A stretch of DNA of 64,000 bases from Strix aluco (lineage: Eukaryota; Chordata; Aves; Strigiformes; Strigidae), in NCBI RefSeq assembly GCF_031877795.1, contig NC_133943.1, positions 10,223,001 to 10,287,000 on the forward strand, written 5' to 3'. Below are positions 27,101 to 42,100 of this stretch, in pieces. Both the position numbers and the translations under genes were made by a program. The notes beneath the pieces were generated by a model, which searched no databases, was not told the origin of the DNA, and saw only the letters and a list, made by a program, of their open reading frames with translations. The first letter of the stretch is position 1. Each line of letters opens with the position of its first letter.

Positions 27101-30100
27101 GAGGCAGGGCTGTGGGGGTAGGCTACTGGTGACATTTGGGTCAGTGCCTGTGGCTTTGTGTGTGTGTGTGTGTAAGGGCTTATGTGTCCTGGGCGCTCTC
27201 AGAGGGTGCTTGCCTCAGGTGAGGCAGTGGCAGAAGAAGTAGGTACTGAGATTGTTTACCCATGATACTGTTATGTCTTTGATTTCCCTCTGGAAACTGG
27301 AGATGGTGGGCTCATCTTTCTGTGAGAGGATGTTCACTTCTCATTCATGGTCTGGGTGCTTGAAGGAAACTTCATCAGCACAGGTCCTGTACCAATAGGC
27401 TGTGTTTTGCCTGGTGACATGCTGTGACCAGGCTGAATGGTGGCTGCCCTGTCCCATGGACAGTTGTGCAGTTGCATTGTGCTCCCTCTCCATCTGCCTT
27501 TGTATCACATTGGTATCAACACGAGGAAGTTGTTGTTGCAGTGCAGTGGGAGGAGGTAGTTATCAGCAACGTAAGCTTTGTGTCGGTAACATTTCTTCTT
27601 TTCTGCTGGGGGGCTGTCACAGGAAAGTCAGTGATACTGTTCAGCAACCCAGCAAAGGAAGCTTAAACCAGTATGAATTGGTGTCCTCTGATGGTTGCAG
27701 GACAGAGGGCAGATTGCCTGGAGGCTGGTATTGCCCCAGCCCTTTTGCTCTCAAAGACAGTGGGACCCAGTCTGAAGCTGTCAGAAAAGGTGTAGAACTT
27801 GCTGGTGGCACCTGTAGCAAGGGAATTATTTCTGCATTTTCCTTGAGTGGTCTTTCTGTTGCATCCCAGCTTCTGAAAAGCTCTTGGAGAAGCAGCGGAA
27901 GCGGAAGAGACAGCGCCATCCCTCTGCTGCAATGCATTCCAAGAAGGAGAGAAATGAGGAAGGGCTGGGGGAGACCCCACACTCTGAGGTACTGTTGGGT
28001 CTTCCTACATGCTGTCATCCCTATAACCTGTCTGCTACTTCCCAGGGCACTTCACAGAGCCTAGGACAGGTCATCTTTGGCTGGCTGATGTGTCAGTTGG
28101 GAGTTTGTCCCAGTGATGCAGTTGCATGAGCTGGGATTGAAGCTGAAGATACCACCTCGATTTAGTAGCTATTTTGTGATGATTGCTTAACTCGGGCTCA
28201 GTTTTTAAGCTGCTACTCAGCTAATCCTCTAGGAGAGAGGCTGTTCTGATCTGATGGAATCTGATCAGAACAGGATCTGATGGAACCAGGTTTTTGCCTG
28301 GCATCTTGCTTTGCACTTCAGAAGATCTAGCTGTTGTAAAAGGTCTTCTCTGGTGGTGGTGGTAATCTTGCCCTTATATGCACCAGTATGAAGCACAAGC
28401 ATTAGACTGTGGACTTCAACCCCTTCTTCCACTTGCCCCTGCACACCAGGGTGAGCAAAGAAGCACGTTGGAGGGGATGTGGGGGGACTGTATGTGACTG
28501 CTCACAGGAGCCTCTGATTACATTCTGCCATCCAGCAGAAAGGGATAACTGGGGCAACTCCCTTCTGCTGCATCCCAGCAGAGTTGGTGTACAAGTATCT
28601 GACAAGCACATTTTGCCTTTTAGGAATGAGCCAGGTATCACCAAGTGTAGGGGAAGCAAGACTTTTCCTGGGAGAGGCGGGACACCTCTGGGCCTCTCAC
28701 CATCGCCTCTCACTTCCAGTGGCCCAGGTTCAGGAGCAGGCTGTTCTGTCAGGATAGTCAGTATGTATTTCAGGAGCCAATTATAGACATATATTGTTAT
28801 ATTTGTTGTTGTTACACAGCTTCCAGGAGAGCACAAACCTCACACCACTTTGAGCAGTGCCAGCCACCCTGCTGCTACTGCTTTTTGAAAAAGGTGTTTC
28901 TGATGGGGGTGATAAAGTGGGGTAATACCCCCGGGCCATGCAAGCCTTCTTGTGATGGTGTTAGTGGTCTTTCTGAAGTGTGCTCACCTGGAATCATGTT
29001 TCAAAGAAGCCTGTACAAATGTCTTTGCCAATGCTGGGGGGCAGTTAAAACTGTCTGCTCTTAGGTACCAACTAAGAGACTGGCTCAACTCCGAGCCACC
29101 AAATTCTCTGTGAATCTTTTATAGGGAAGAAAAGAGGGAGTAATTCAGAGCAACACAGTAGCTAGGCCATGGCTCTGAATCCTGTGCCCACCATTCGCTG
29201 CAGGGGAAGCCCAGGGAGTTTTAACTGCCTCCAGCCTTAGATATCTGTGTTAAGTACCTGAAGTTAGGTATAGTAAACCATGCCAAAAAAAACCCAAAAA
29301 CAAAAGGCAATGCTTGGCACCTTTTGCCAGCATAATTTCTCTGTGATTGTGTCTCTTGAGCTGCTGTGAGTGTTCACCCCTTGGCTTAGGTGAGTGTATG
29401 GGTACTGGTGAATATTGGGGTGCAGTGGGAATGCAGTTGTGCTTTCACATGGAACTCGGACCATGCTGGTCCCTAAGTGACTTTCCACACACCGGGCAAG
29501 GAACTCCACTTTGTGCTGAATGGTGCTAGAAGAAATAGTTTGATACAGCACAGCGAAGCCTTGGATCCAGCTGCTTTCAGAGGAAAAGAGCAGAGCAAAG
29601 CTTGTCTGCCTGGGCTGAACTAAGCAGCTTTCTCTGTCCTTGCCTGTCTATGGAGCCAGGAGTGCAAGTTTACAGCATCAGGGCAGCAAGAGACTGAGAG
29701 AAGGGGATGGAAAATGCTGTTGAAATGGTTGTCAAGGTTGTGAGCCAAGGTCAGGCTGTGCCAAAGAACAGGCCAGGCATTTGAGGATGTGCCAGATACA
29801 GCAGCAGAGATAGCTCTGGAAGAAGACCCAAGATGAGAGACCTGCCCTCTGTAGGAGGTATGTGGTTTTGCAGTGCTCATGCTGGGTAGGGGAAGGAGGG
29901 GGAACAGTGTGACAAGTTCTTTAGAGTGATGGCCTTGAGTGGTGAGCCCCTTCTCCCTGTTCACAAAGCACAGGTATCTAGCCTTGCCCATCCTGCCTAG
30001 CTCTGACATTGCCTTCCCTATGCAGCTCTGGGAACATTGATTAAAATAAGGCGAAGATCCTGGCCTGTGGAACATGCAGATTGGCCAGCTGTTTGCAGAA

Positions 30101-33100
30101 CCAAATAGGATGGGTTTGGGCTGAAAGAGCAGGGCTATAGGATGCTGTGCCACACTGGGGAGTGTGGGCCCAGTTGTTAAGGTAGCAATGCTACTAGCAA
30201 ATGCTTTCAGATCTGAAGAGGGAATTTGGTAATTAATGTTATATGGCTCCTAGAGGCATTTTAGTCTCCCATTCCGTTAACACGTAAAACACAGCAGTCA
30301 GGATTCAAACCAAGGAGTCCTAGCAGCCATGGTAGAAAGCGGCTAGAAGGATTGAAAGACAAACCAGTTTAAATCTCTCATACCTCTGTCTGGAGCAAAT
30401 CTGAATATGTCCTCCCCCTTACAAAACACTGTCTTGAAACCTTAGCTACAGCAGGAAGCTAGTGCCACTGACCATGGGACGGATGGTGCTTGTTTACCAG
30501 CACCCTGCCTCTCCTGACAGGGACCTCGGTGACCTCCAGAGGGGCTGAGCTCACCTTGTCTGTAACACTGGGGCCCCAGCATAAGCAGAAGCTATAGCTG
30601 ACGTTGTTTGCCCATACCAGTAGCTGATTAACCCTGCTCTTATTCTTTGTTACAGTGACCCCTGCAACCCTGAGGTCACTGCTGAGCTGAGCAGAAGAGG
30701 GAGCACCTATGTAGGAATAGGAGGACCTGAGCTCTACCCAGTCCTTGGAGCACTGGTCACCGGTGCTGCTCCTGGAGCATTCCAGGAGCCAAAGCAAGTG
30801 TTTGGGCCAGAGGACTGCCTTGCAGCAGACTACATAATTCCTAGCAGAATTATAGCACTTAGCTTGAGAAGATGCTATTGCTTATAGAGGCAAAGGTGGC
30901 TGTTGTGTTCTTAGATGGTCTTTTTACCAATGGCGTAGAGACCTTTCCTTCCCTCTGCCAGGGCTGTGTGGTAGGGTGGCAGCAGCTTACGTGCTCCTTA
31001 CCAGTATTCCCACAGGCTGCATCGCTGCTAGCCTTCCAGTGAGATTGTGGTGATAGTCTGCAAGGCTGTACACTGTATGGTATGTTGGACTGGCAGTAGT
31101 TTGTAGCTGGGACTTTGCTTTTTTTGTGCTCAATAAAGGCAATTTATACCATTCATCTTTGTATTGTGTTCTTTAATATACTGTCAGTGCACCTGTCCAT
31201 CAGTGCTCCACAGAACTCAGGTGGCTTTAAAATGTCCCCAAATAAAAGCATACTGCTACATTCAGGGAATGGGAGAAAAAAAAAAAAAAGGCAAAACAAA
31301 ACCACAAAACAAAAACTGTCAAAGGAGGCATCGTTATCTGACCAGAATGCCAACTGCTTTAAACTTGGGGAGATCTCTATGTCCTCCTTTTGCCCAGACT
31401 AATAATGTGTTCAGAGGCTATTCAGTTCAGCTTACAAGCTTTAGTAGCACTACAGCTCAGACTGGTACTCTCCCATATGGAAGGTGGTGCAAAGCTCCCT
31501 CTCGTGATCATTAGGTGGGCTGCTGCTTGAATTGCTCACAAGGTCTTCCAGGTGTACAGTTTGTGTCTGGGCACACACTGGCTATGGCTTGGTGACCCAA
31601 GGAGGAGCCGGCAGCTGTGCACTGAGAGCAGTCAGCTAACTGCAGTGAGCTGGGATATTAAAAAATGGCAGTGTCCTTAAAATGTTCTTGCTCAAAGCAC
31701 TTAGCTAAAGGCATCACTTTGGTGCAGCCACGCTGAAATGGCAGCTGGGGCTGGTGAGACTGCTGAAGCGCTGCCTAGGCTGTACCGAGACGCTGGGAAG
31801 CTGTCAGGAGGGTGTTTCCTAGCCCTGACAAAAGTGAAGGCAGTGCTGCCACATGCAGCTCCAGGACAGCAGTGTCTTGTGGTAGAAACAGTCTCTAGGA
31901 CATGCACTGCTCTCCTTCCCTCTAACAGTGTCTGGGCAGGTCCCATGGGCTCATCTAAAGGTGCCCTTCCACCTCTGGAAATGTTACAGCAGGATCCCTG
32001 ACTTGGCCCATGAGGGTGTGTTTGGGCCTTTATCATTTGACACCTGTCGTCTTGGCAGGATGCTCCTTCAGCTGTAGATGTTGGGGTCAGGGCTGTGATA
32101 CTCGTACAGGACAGATGCTTATAAAGGACTCACTACCACAGGCAGGATGGTGGTGTAAATGCCCTGCTGCGCTGGTCACTTTGGTGTTGGCCAGCTAGTT
32201 CTTACTAGCACAGGCCTTGAGTACCTACACGCCTGTATTTCACATGGGTTAGGACAAGCTGAGACAAGTGTGGGGAAAACTCTGGCTCGTTTGCTGGGTG
32301 ACAACTACACGAAAGGTTGTTTGAAGTTTTCATTTGCATTTCCACTGCAAGCAGACATCAGCATGCAGGATGCTTCAGAATATTCCAGCCTACCTGATTT
32401 GTTTCTATGCAGGGCAATACCTTTCTCCCTCAGCCATGACTCCTTCAGAGAGGGGTTATGCACAGGAAAATAATTGTGTTGAGTGTTTATTTTTTAATAA
32501 TCTAGTAAACTTAAGAGCTCTTTCCTTTCCTTTCTTGTAAGTCTTTTGATGGAACTGTGTGGGGGATGTTCTCTCCAGGGTGGATAACATACAGATCAAC
32601 TGCCAAACCTGTTATGTGCTTAATGGCTGAATTTGTAGTTTCCAGGTCAGGACAGGAACTACTGACAGCCCTGATTCTGGATTTCTTTTTAAAGGGTGAG
32701 ACATCAGTTCACGGGACTGCTGCAAGCCCCAAAGAGGGTAATGAAGAGGGGTCAGAGAACGACCATGGAGTGCCTTCATCCAAAAAGATACAGGGGGAGC
32801 GTGGAGGAGGAGCAGCTCTCAAGGAGAATGTGTGTCAGGTAGTGTCCTTGAAGAAATCTCTTTGAAACTTTACCTCTGTAAAGTGTTTTTATGTAAGTTT
32901 GGGGACATGCTAGTGCCCCAGGTAAGCCCAGGTAGCCTCGAGGTGCTTATTGTAGAATTAACCAGCTTTTTGTGGCTCTGAATTGAGCCTTTCCTCTGCT
33001 ATTGCCTTTCCTCCTGCTAAATTTCACAGATGTTAGGGAGACACGACGAACATAGGATTCATTTTAGCTGATGCACGGTAACAGGGACTGGATGGCAAAT

Positions 33101-36100
33101 GGCAGTGGTGATGCACAAACCACCTGAATTTACTAATACAAGAAAAACAGCATTTTTCCACAGGAGTCTCTGCTGGCAGTCCTGGCCAGCACATGGATTG
33201 TTGCTGTCTGGGATGAGCTGGGGAAGGAAGTTGCTCAGAGCTGACAGTGCTTCCTTCCCTGCAGATCTGCGAGAAGCCAGGGGAGCTGTTGCTGTGTGAG
33301 GCGCAGTGCTGTGGTGCTTTCCACCTGCAGTGCCTTGGGCTCTCCGAGATGCCAAAGGGCAAGTTCATCTGCAATGAGTGTTCCACAGGTACGGCAGCTT
33401 TTGTGAGCGCAGAAGGACAAGGTGCTTGCTGCATGCTCACCTGGTGCTTCCTTTGCTGGAGTGATGTGCCTGCAGTAAGGCCACTAACTAGCTCTCAGTC
33501 CTCTGATTATTGGTTTGATAATTACTTCCTAATTAACTGTTGATTCAGGCATGTGGGGTGTGAAGAAGTGAATGTCCAGGATCTGATGGGAAAGAGAAGG
33601 GGAAATTCTTATCTAGGGAGAGAGCGCTGGTGGGGAGGATGAGTTTGGAGCGGGCTGGAAAGGGGGGAATGTCTAAGTAGGGTTGTCGATTCTTGGTTTT
33701 CATCTTATTTTTCCCTGGCTTGAAATCACAGCTCTATCAAATATTTTTTTTTTATTTGATCTGGAGGTTTATTGCAGCTGCGGGCAAAACCAGCCTGCTG
33801 CAGAGACCTGGGATAGGTACAGCAGGTTGGGAAGTTGTGATGTGCTAATATGCAGCCTGGTGGAAGTGTCAGGGCTTCACTTAACCTTTCTATATGACTG
33901 GTGTTACATCTGCTGCTCTTTCTCCAGGGGTCCATACCTGCTTTGTGTGCAAGAGCTGCGGGGAAGATGTAAAACGGTGCTTGCTGCCCCTCTGTGGGAA
34001 GTATTACCATGAAGCGTGCATACAGAAGTATCCACCCACCGTCATGCAGAACAAGGGCTTCCGATGCTCCCTGCACATATGTATGACTTGTCACGCTGCT
34101 AACCCAGCAAACATCTCTGCATCTAAAGGTACCAAAATCTTCTAGGGTGGTCTAGGGGATGCGGTGCTAAGCTTTCTTTGCTTCATGTCCACTGTGCAGT
34201 TACCTGGTTCTTTATGTAGATCTCGTCTTTGCCACAGTGCTTGCTGTAGCGTTTTCTGAGGAATAGCTTCTCTCAGGGGAGTGGAAGGGGTGGTGTCGGT
34301 TTGCGAGGTTGCTGCTCATCAGCACTCCTGATGGTCAGACACAGCAACTACAATGTTCTCGTCTGTCCCGACTCTTGGATGCCTGCACGTCCCGCGATGC
34401 CACATGCCTCTCTGGGTTTTTGAATAAGTCTCTGGAGCTGTATGGACACTCTCGTGATTCTCCTATGTACTTTTCACTGTGCACTGCTACAGATGGTGCC
34501 TGCTTACCAGCACTGGCTATCAAGGCCGCAGCATAGAGACCACTGTAGTAAAAACTATGATACTGTTCTAGTTCATCTTTTTTTATAGTGCAAACTCTTT
34601 GTCTTGCAGTAGTGACAGCCTCGGGCTAAGTTTCTCAGGCAAACATTTGTTTGAGCTGTTTGCAGCAATACCTTGACCTTTATCTCACATGATTAAACTT
34701 AACATTTTTGTGATTGCCATGTATTTTTGCTTGTGAACCTGCCTTTCTTTAAATCCTTGGTATCTTAAGACAAGTGACAATAAGATCAGCTCTTATTTTT
34801 ATCCTGAGGGTCTGTGTTAAAGTTGTCTTTTTTTCCCCCACGTATCAGTATTTGGTGTAGAAGACAACACTAAGGCCTAAAGCCCACAGCTGACCACTTC
34901 CTCACTCAACATTTGCATTGTGTTCCTCAGGCTGCTGCCTTTTGGTGGTCAGATTTACCCCTTCCCTCCCACCTCTTCTCCCTGTTTGCAATCTCCTGTG
35001 AGGAACTGAAAACAGGCTCTCAAAAACCTTGGATAAATTAGGCCTGTAGGCAATTCTGAATTCTGCATTCTGGAATTTCAGGGTAAAATCTGATAAAGCG
35101 GAGAGGCAAGTGCCGATGTTTTCAGAAGCTACACGGATTGGTTTCATTGTGTGCAGCTAAGCACTTGGAACACCCCTTCTGTAATTACTGTCTGAGCTGA
35201 TTTACTAATTATTTGTGTATGATAGGAAGCAGTCCCAGCCTATGAACTCTTGAACTGTCTCTGCGCAGCATGCAGGAAGTTTTTCACTTCTAAATAATAC
35301 AATTTTATATATGTTATAAATATCTTTATAATATATCTGTATATAATTTTATATATAGTTTGTTATATTAAATAATTTAATGTGAATCTAGTATATCATG
35401 GACAGTCTATAAAAATGAAAGGTTGGTTTCCTTTTCCAAAGATTGCCTATGGTTGCTCGTTTTTAGCTTAGGTATCAATAGAGGCTAGTTTTGGCAGGAA
35501 ACAAAAAATTGTCCTCCTTTAGAGGTTCACTGTGTTCCCGACGTGTTCTGGTGCTAGGTCGCTTGATGCGCTGTGTGCGGTGTCCGGTTGCGTACCACTC
35601 CAACGACTTCTGCCTGGCTGCTGGGTCTGTGGTCCTCGCCTCCAACAGCATCATCTGCCCCAATCACTTCACTGCACGGAGGGGCTGCCGCAACCACGAG
35701 CACGTCAACGTCAGCTGGTGCTTTGTCTGCTCAGAAGGTGAGATGGTCTGCTCTGGGTCCCCTGTCACCAAGGAACGACCTGACGAGAAGTCATTAGAGC
35801 AGGCAGAAGCTTTCTCTGTCCAGAGTGTGCCAGTGAGAACTGCAGAGAACAGATTGCATTCCCATCCATCCGCATTTAAGTCCAGTTTCAGGCTAGGACT
35901 TGTTCTGGATCCTTGGAAGGGTTCTTTTTGCAGCATGAGTAGGGCACAATTTTTGAAAAGGGTTTGCAGAAGAGCATCATATCCTTTTCTCAGCAGTGTC
36001 TGTCTGGAAGTGTGGAGTTCAGGGCTTCTGCACAATGATAAATTCCTCCTCCTTTTCTTTGCAGGGGGCAGCCTTTTATGCTGTGAGTCGTGCCCGGCTG

Positions 36101-39100
36101 CGTTTCACCGTGAGTGTCTAAACATTGAGATGCCAGAGGGAAGCTGGTATTGTAATGATTGCAAGGCAGGCAAAAAGCCACACTACAAGGAAGTAGTCTG
36201 GGTGAAAGTTGGGCGCTACAGGTAGGTGAAGGTAGAACAGACTTGTCCCCATCTTTTCTTCATGCAGTGCTCATGGTGACTGAGGTGAGAAGCTGCTCCT
36301 CTCTGCAGGGTACAGTGCAGCAGCCTGTGGCTTTTTTGCATGCATGTAGCGGCTGGTAAAATGTATGCTTTCCTCCTCCAGTAGCCTCTTGTCTCCCCAC
36401 CAGCCTTGCTGGTAGCCCTCACAGACTTTTAGCCCATGTCTCCATGCAGTAGTATACTTCTGAGGTGGTTGGAAGTGGGGACGACAGAGGTTTCATCTTG
36501 CCCTTCCATCTTGCAGGTGGTGGCCAGCTGAGATTTGCCATCCTAGGACAATTCCTGTCAACATCCAGAAAATGAAACATGACATCGGTGAGTTCCCTGT
36601 GCTGTTCTTCGGCTCCAAGGATTACCTGTGGACCCACCAGGCCCGTGTGTTCCCTTACATGGAAGGTGATGTCAGCAGCAAAGACAAGATGGGGAAGGGC
36701 GTGGATGGCATATACAAGAAAGGTAACTTGTCTTCATCCAGGGAGGGAGGTACATGTTCTTTTTTTTTTCATTCCCATTTGGAGAAGTGGCATTCTTGTA
36801 ACAGAGAAAAGCATCGTCTTAGAACTAAAGTGAAATTAAATCTGTGGAATGAGCTGCTGCTTATCTGTCATCCAGCACACTCAAAATGTTCATTGGTCTG
36901 ATGACTCCCAGAGAGGGAGAAGGGTATGCAGATCTTGAATGCTTCTCCAGCTCTGACGTAGCTGCTCTAAATCCGAGTGAGCTGCTACTTTGTCATCATC
37001 CCTGTGTCTAATACAGTCATTATCTGTGTATAAAAATCCAGCTGCCTGACACCTCTGCCCAAAAGCAGGCAGAGCTAGCTGACAGTTTGGATGGTTCATC
37101 ACCCATGGGCAGGTCCCTTCCTGTAACTCCTGTGACTGCCCTACTGCACTGGCCTTTTCTTCACACCCCTCCAGTGAACCTCTGTCTCTGGAGTACGTGG
37201 CCAGGGAGGTTTGCTTGTGGAGCTGTGAGCACTGGGTAAGCAGTGGCAGCCCAGCTCCGTGCGAGCGGAGGATGTTCCTTGTAATGCAGCCTGTTCTCTC
37301 CCTTAGCTCTCCAGGAAGCTGCAGTAAGATTTGAAGAGTTGAAGGCACAGAAAGAACTGAGACAGCTTCAGGAAGACAAAAAGAACGACAAGAAACCTCC
37401 TCCCTACAAACACATCAAGGTGAGGACAAGTGGTGGGGGGACAAGGGCAGAAGAGAAGTCTTGAGCTGGTGGTGCAGGTGATTTACAGGTACACAGAAAC
37501 ATTTCTACTGTTTGGGCATCTGGCTGCATTTGAAGGTTACTTTGGTCCTCTTGGCATCTTCGGTCATGCTCCACAGAGAGGTTTCATGTGTGCGCAGGAC
37601 TGTATGGAAGCTGGACACCAGTAGTAGAAGTACTCTGATTTACTGGAACAGATCTGGACATCTCTGCTGTTCTGTGTCAGTTGTGTGATCTGAGGGAAGT
37701 GTCTCTGTACTGTGGGAACTTAGCGGGGAGTGCTGGTAATACAGTGTGCTCAAGTACTGCATGCGACTGACGGCAAGGTGGGCATCCCAGGCGGTGCAAG
37801 GTAGGAGAGGGTCAGGGTGCAGTGGAGCAGAGCTGTGTGGAGGATGGTAACCCACAGTATCTTGTTTCACCTCTGCTATTGTTTTATATCTTTCCATATC
37901 AGTTGGTGACTGAACAGAAATAGTAGAAGCAGATCTATGTGCTGGAATATCAGGCGTCTTGCTGAATTTTGGGGAACTCTTCACGTTTAGGGCTGTATTT
38001 TGAGATAGAATTGAAGTAGCAATAAAAGTCCTACAGGATGGAGGTGACTTGAGAAGAGAGCTGGGTACGTGTGCTTGAGATGCCGGTCCAGACTGATCAG
38101 AAACCCAGTGACTCAGGGACTGTGTTCTCTCTTCGTAGCCTCTGTCTGCTCCTTCCCTTTTTTATGTGGCAAACTATGAAAGCTTAACTGATTGCTGGCA
38201 CTTCTTGTTTCTAGCTGGGATTTCTAGGCAGGCAGGTATATCCTGCATGAGTTACTGTACAGTGTAAAGAACACAACTGAATGGTGTGGCAGCGCTATGG
38301 GCCAGGCAGCTTCAGTGGAGGAAATAGTTTCTCACTACAGGTATTTTTAAGTCTGTCTCTGGCTGCAACATGAAGGAACTTTGGAAGTAGTTGGAGCCTT
38401 TGAAATATCCTTTTAATATAAATAATAACGGTCATGGTCATTAGCTATGGCAGCTCTTCTGAGGTCTGTGTACAAGCTGTTTGTCTCTGTGAAAGCAAAG
38501 CAGCTTGCAGGAGCACACGATGAACTGTATGGAGAAGGCTTTAGGGTGGAATGGCTGTAGCTGGCTGTGTCTGCTCCTATCCTGGCCTTCTGAGGAGATG
38601 AGCATCTCGGGGTCATCCCAAGGAGCACCAACACAAGAGGCTACTGCAAAATACACTTGGGATCCTTCATCATATCAGGGTTGTGGCTAGTCCAAGCATT
38701 GTGCCCTGTTCTGGAGCTGATTTTGTACCAGCAGTGCCTCGGAAAGTAGGGCTGGCCTGCTGGGCATGAGTGCCTGCTGAGAGGGGCACCACGTTCGGAC
38801 ACCATGGTCACTTGGGGTGGTAGTGCCAGAGCCAGCAAGGGCACCTCTGCCCAGTGGAGGATGGTCCTAATCCTGTGAATCTCATCACTCTTAACGAGGT
38901 GATGAGCTGACATTCTGAGTAAGGGATGGGAAGCAGTGGAGGAAAACACAAGAGTGACAAGGAAGGTCGGAGGTGGGAGACAGTACTAGGAGGAAGGGGA
39001 GGCTGTGTTGAAGAGATTATTCAGGAGTTTCTGCAGGATTTGCTTTTAAACAGAGGAGGAAGAGGATCAGGGCTAGTCCAGCCTCAGGCAGCCTGCCAGC

Positions 39101-42100
39101 ACTGAAACTTTGCTCGGTGGGTGGGACTAGGCAAATTGTGTGGGAGCTGGAATAGTTTTGCTGAATGATCCCCTTCTTTCATGTCCTGGGAGAGGAGAGG
39201 GTGCTGATGGTATTGCTCACCTGGGTGAAGAATAGCAAGGAGCTTTTCTTCAGTGTCTCTCTCAAAAGTCCTGACTCTCTGTTGCCTGCCTTTCAGCATT
39301 TGCTGCCTTTAATCAAAACCAAAGGACCCTGCTCGTGCCACAGACACGCCAGTCGCTTCTCCACCCGGTGCTGCGCTCTGCTTCCTTCTGGAGCGGTTTT
39401 TAGAGAGCTCCTTGACTTAACTCTGAGCTCCAATTTGGGCCTTCCAACCCCAGCTTTGTCTGTTGTTTATATTTCATTTACATCCGCAGGACAGTTGGGT
39501 AGGGAGCTAACTGCTTGTGGCCTGGTACAGAGGTGGGCCCTCTGTACTCACAGGCATGCTCGCCTGGTTCTCATAGTGACAGCTGAGAGCACAAACCAGC
39601 TTGAAGGTAACGCATTCAAAAATCAGGGCTGTAAGGAAAAGCTAAGGAAAAGGACCTGACGCTTGGGAGACTGCAGAAGGTGCTGTTTCAGACAGAAAAT
39701 GGGTTTGCTGTCAGTCGCAGGTATGGTGTGCACCCAGCGAGAGCGCTGGGCTACCTGGGCTGGAGCTAGGCACAGTGGTGATGGGAGGGGGACACTTGGC
39801 AGCCTCTCTTCTCTCCAGGGTCACAGAATACACACTGCACCAGGTGATGGTTATGGGGGACCTGCATCCTCCCTAGCCTCTTCCCTCTAACCTCTTGAAA
39901 CAGCGTGCCCAGAAGTACATATGTGCCTGTACTTGTGTCCTTCCGCCCCTCCCTGTAACTAACTCTGACTGCAGCCTGTCAGCTCATGGGCAAGGGTTGA
40001 GTATAGAAGTGACAGTCAGGAAAACCTGTTGTTCTTAAGAGCTAACATCCTTCGTGTGCATTCAAGGTGAACCGGCCGGTGGGTAAGGTGCAGATCTTCA
40101 CTGCAGACCTGTCCGAGATACCACGTTGCAACTGCAAACCAACAGATGAAAACCCCTGTGGCCTGGACTCCGAATGCATCAACCGCATGTTGCTCTATGA
40201 ATGCCACCCCATGGTCTGCCCTGCTGGGGAGCGCTGCCAGAACCAGTGCTTCTCCAAGCGGCAGTATCCTGAGGTACAAATTTTCCGCACCTTGGCACGA
40301 GGCTGGGGCTTGCAAGCCAAAACAGACATCAGAAAGGTACGTCCTCTGTTTCTGCATGTAATTTTCTCTTGCCACTTCTCTCTTGCTCAGTGTTGGTTTT
40401 AATAGATTTGAAAATTACTATCTTCCATAATTTGAAGACTTAGTGCCGTAGAATGCCGTTTAGGAAAGAAATGGATGAATTTAACTTTTTCAGTCCTGAC
40501 AGGAAAGTTTTGGCTCAGCTAACCAAGAAAATGGTTTGCATGTTGATGTCTCACGGGGTAAGAAAGGTGATTGCTCAGTCTGTCTGCTTGTATGGACGAT
40601 GGGCTTTGACTAGACCCAGAACACTGTCTTGAAGACGGTGCTCAGGATTTCCATTTGGGGAACGGTGGTTATACCTCCCCCCATTCTTGAATAGCCAGGC
40701 TTTTCTAGCATGAGAATCTTGTATCACAAACTGAAACCAGGGCTTGCCTCTTTCAAAAGGATAATGTCTTGGACATAGCTATTATTATTGCTGAAACAGG
40801 TATCTCCAGCTAAAAAACCACTTGTATATATTTTTTTAAATGCAGAGAATAGTAGTTTTGTGGAACCACATCTGTGCTGAATGAAGGAGGAAGAATGTTA
40901 AAGAGAACCCCAAAGCTAAAAAAGGGTGAAGCAAAATAGAGGACAGTTAGCACAGTGGGAGAAGAATGTCTGGAAAAGGAGTAGGGACAACATGCTAGGG
41001 TGGGGGTTTGATAGCAGAAGTAAAAATGTGAGTCTACCTTGTTCAGGCTTTGCTGCCTGCTGTGATACAGGTTAAAGCTTCTCTGCTGTTCCACGCACCT
41101 GTTACATTTCACTTCCAGCAGATGGTCTGGAAGCAGCAAAACGCAGTTGTTTACGGAGGCACCTACTAGCCCCGGTGTGGCAGAGCTGGTGTTCCCTCTG
41201 AGGGCTGAAGTACTGTTTCTGTGGTACTTCACTGCAGGGGAGCTCCACGGATTTACTGCGGGAGCAGGTGCCTTAGGTGCATCATGCAGCTTGGTGTGGT
41301 TGGTCCCCAAAGGATTACTGTTTCCAGCTGGAACATAGTTATGCAGTGCTTTGAGCTTTGCTGCAAAGAATTACTCTTGTGGTTAACTTTATGCTGTCCC
41401 TCAATGTTAATTCTTTCCATAGCACAAAGAATAATCTGATGGCCATTGCTACTTCATTTAATTTAGTTCAAGTTATTTGTTGAGCCTGTGAAGTGGATGC
41501 ATGACTCTTGGTGAAGATTGTAAGTCAAACTGGCTGCAAAGCACAGAGGAAGATCTCCAGGAAAAGGTTTCCACAAAGGAAACGGGAACTATGTTTTATT
41601 GCGAAGGTGGATGTTCCTCCATCCTGGAGGGAGTTTGTCTCATCTTTCCAGCTTGTTGTTTTCTCTCTGGCAGGGTGAATTTGTTAATGAGTATGTTGGG
41701 GAGCTAATTGATGAGGAGGAGTGCCGAGCCCGAATCCGCTATGCTCAGGAGCACGACATCACCAATTTCTACATGTTGACACTGGATAAGGTATGTGGAA
41801 GAAATTTTTCTTGCCAGCATCCTAGACAGAAGTAAAATAATTGCAAGGAAGGCTTGATAGTGGTCTTCTCCAGCAAGTAAAAAGGCGCTAAGAGTTGCTG
41901 ATGAGCTGGTCTGCATTTCCACTGAAGAGAAGACTAAAAGGATGGACTTAACGTGCAGTAGAGAAGCTTCAGGTTGGGTATGAGGATTAGGAGGAAAGTC
42001 TGAACTGACCTCTTTGAAGTTTATTCAGAAAATGTGAGGCAGTTTTCTTAGGGCAATTGTCTGAGGATTGTAGAGCCTGCTTCAGCATAACAGGGTGAAT

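Larger units (their letters stand above)
32839..37306 (+). other. NSD1: NSD1 introns within the PHD/PWWP2 exon cluster
   Basis: Introns 32839-33264, 33389-33927, 34129-35557, 35738-36064, 36222-36516 and 36723-37306. The 1.4 kb intron contains an AT-rich patch at about 35292-35400. No exon, repeat family or RNA gene was recognised in them. Confidence 0.82.
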
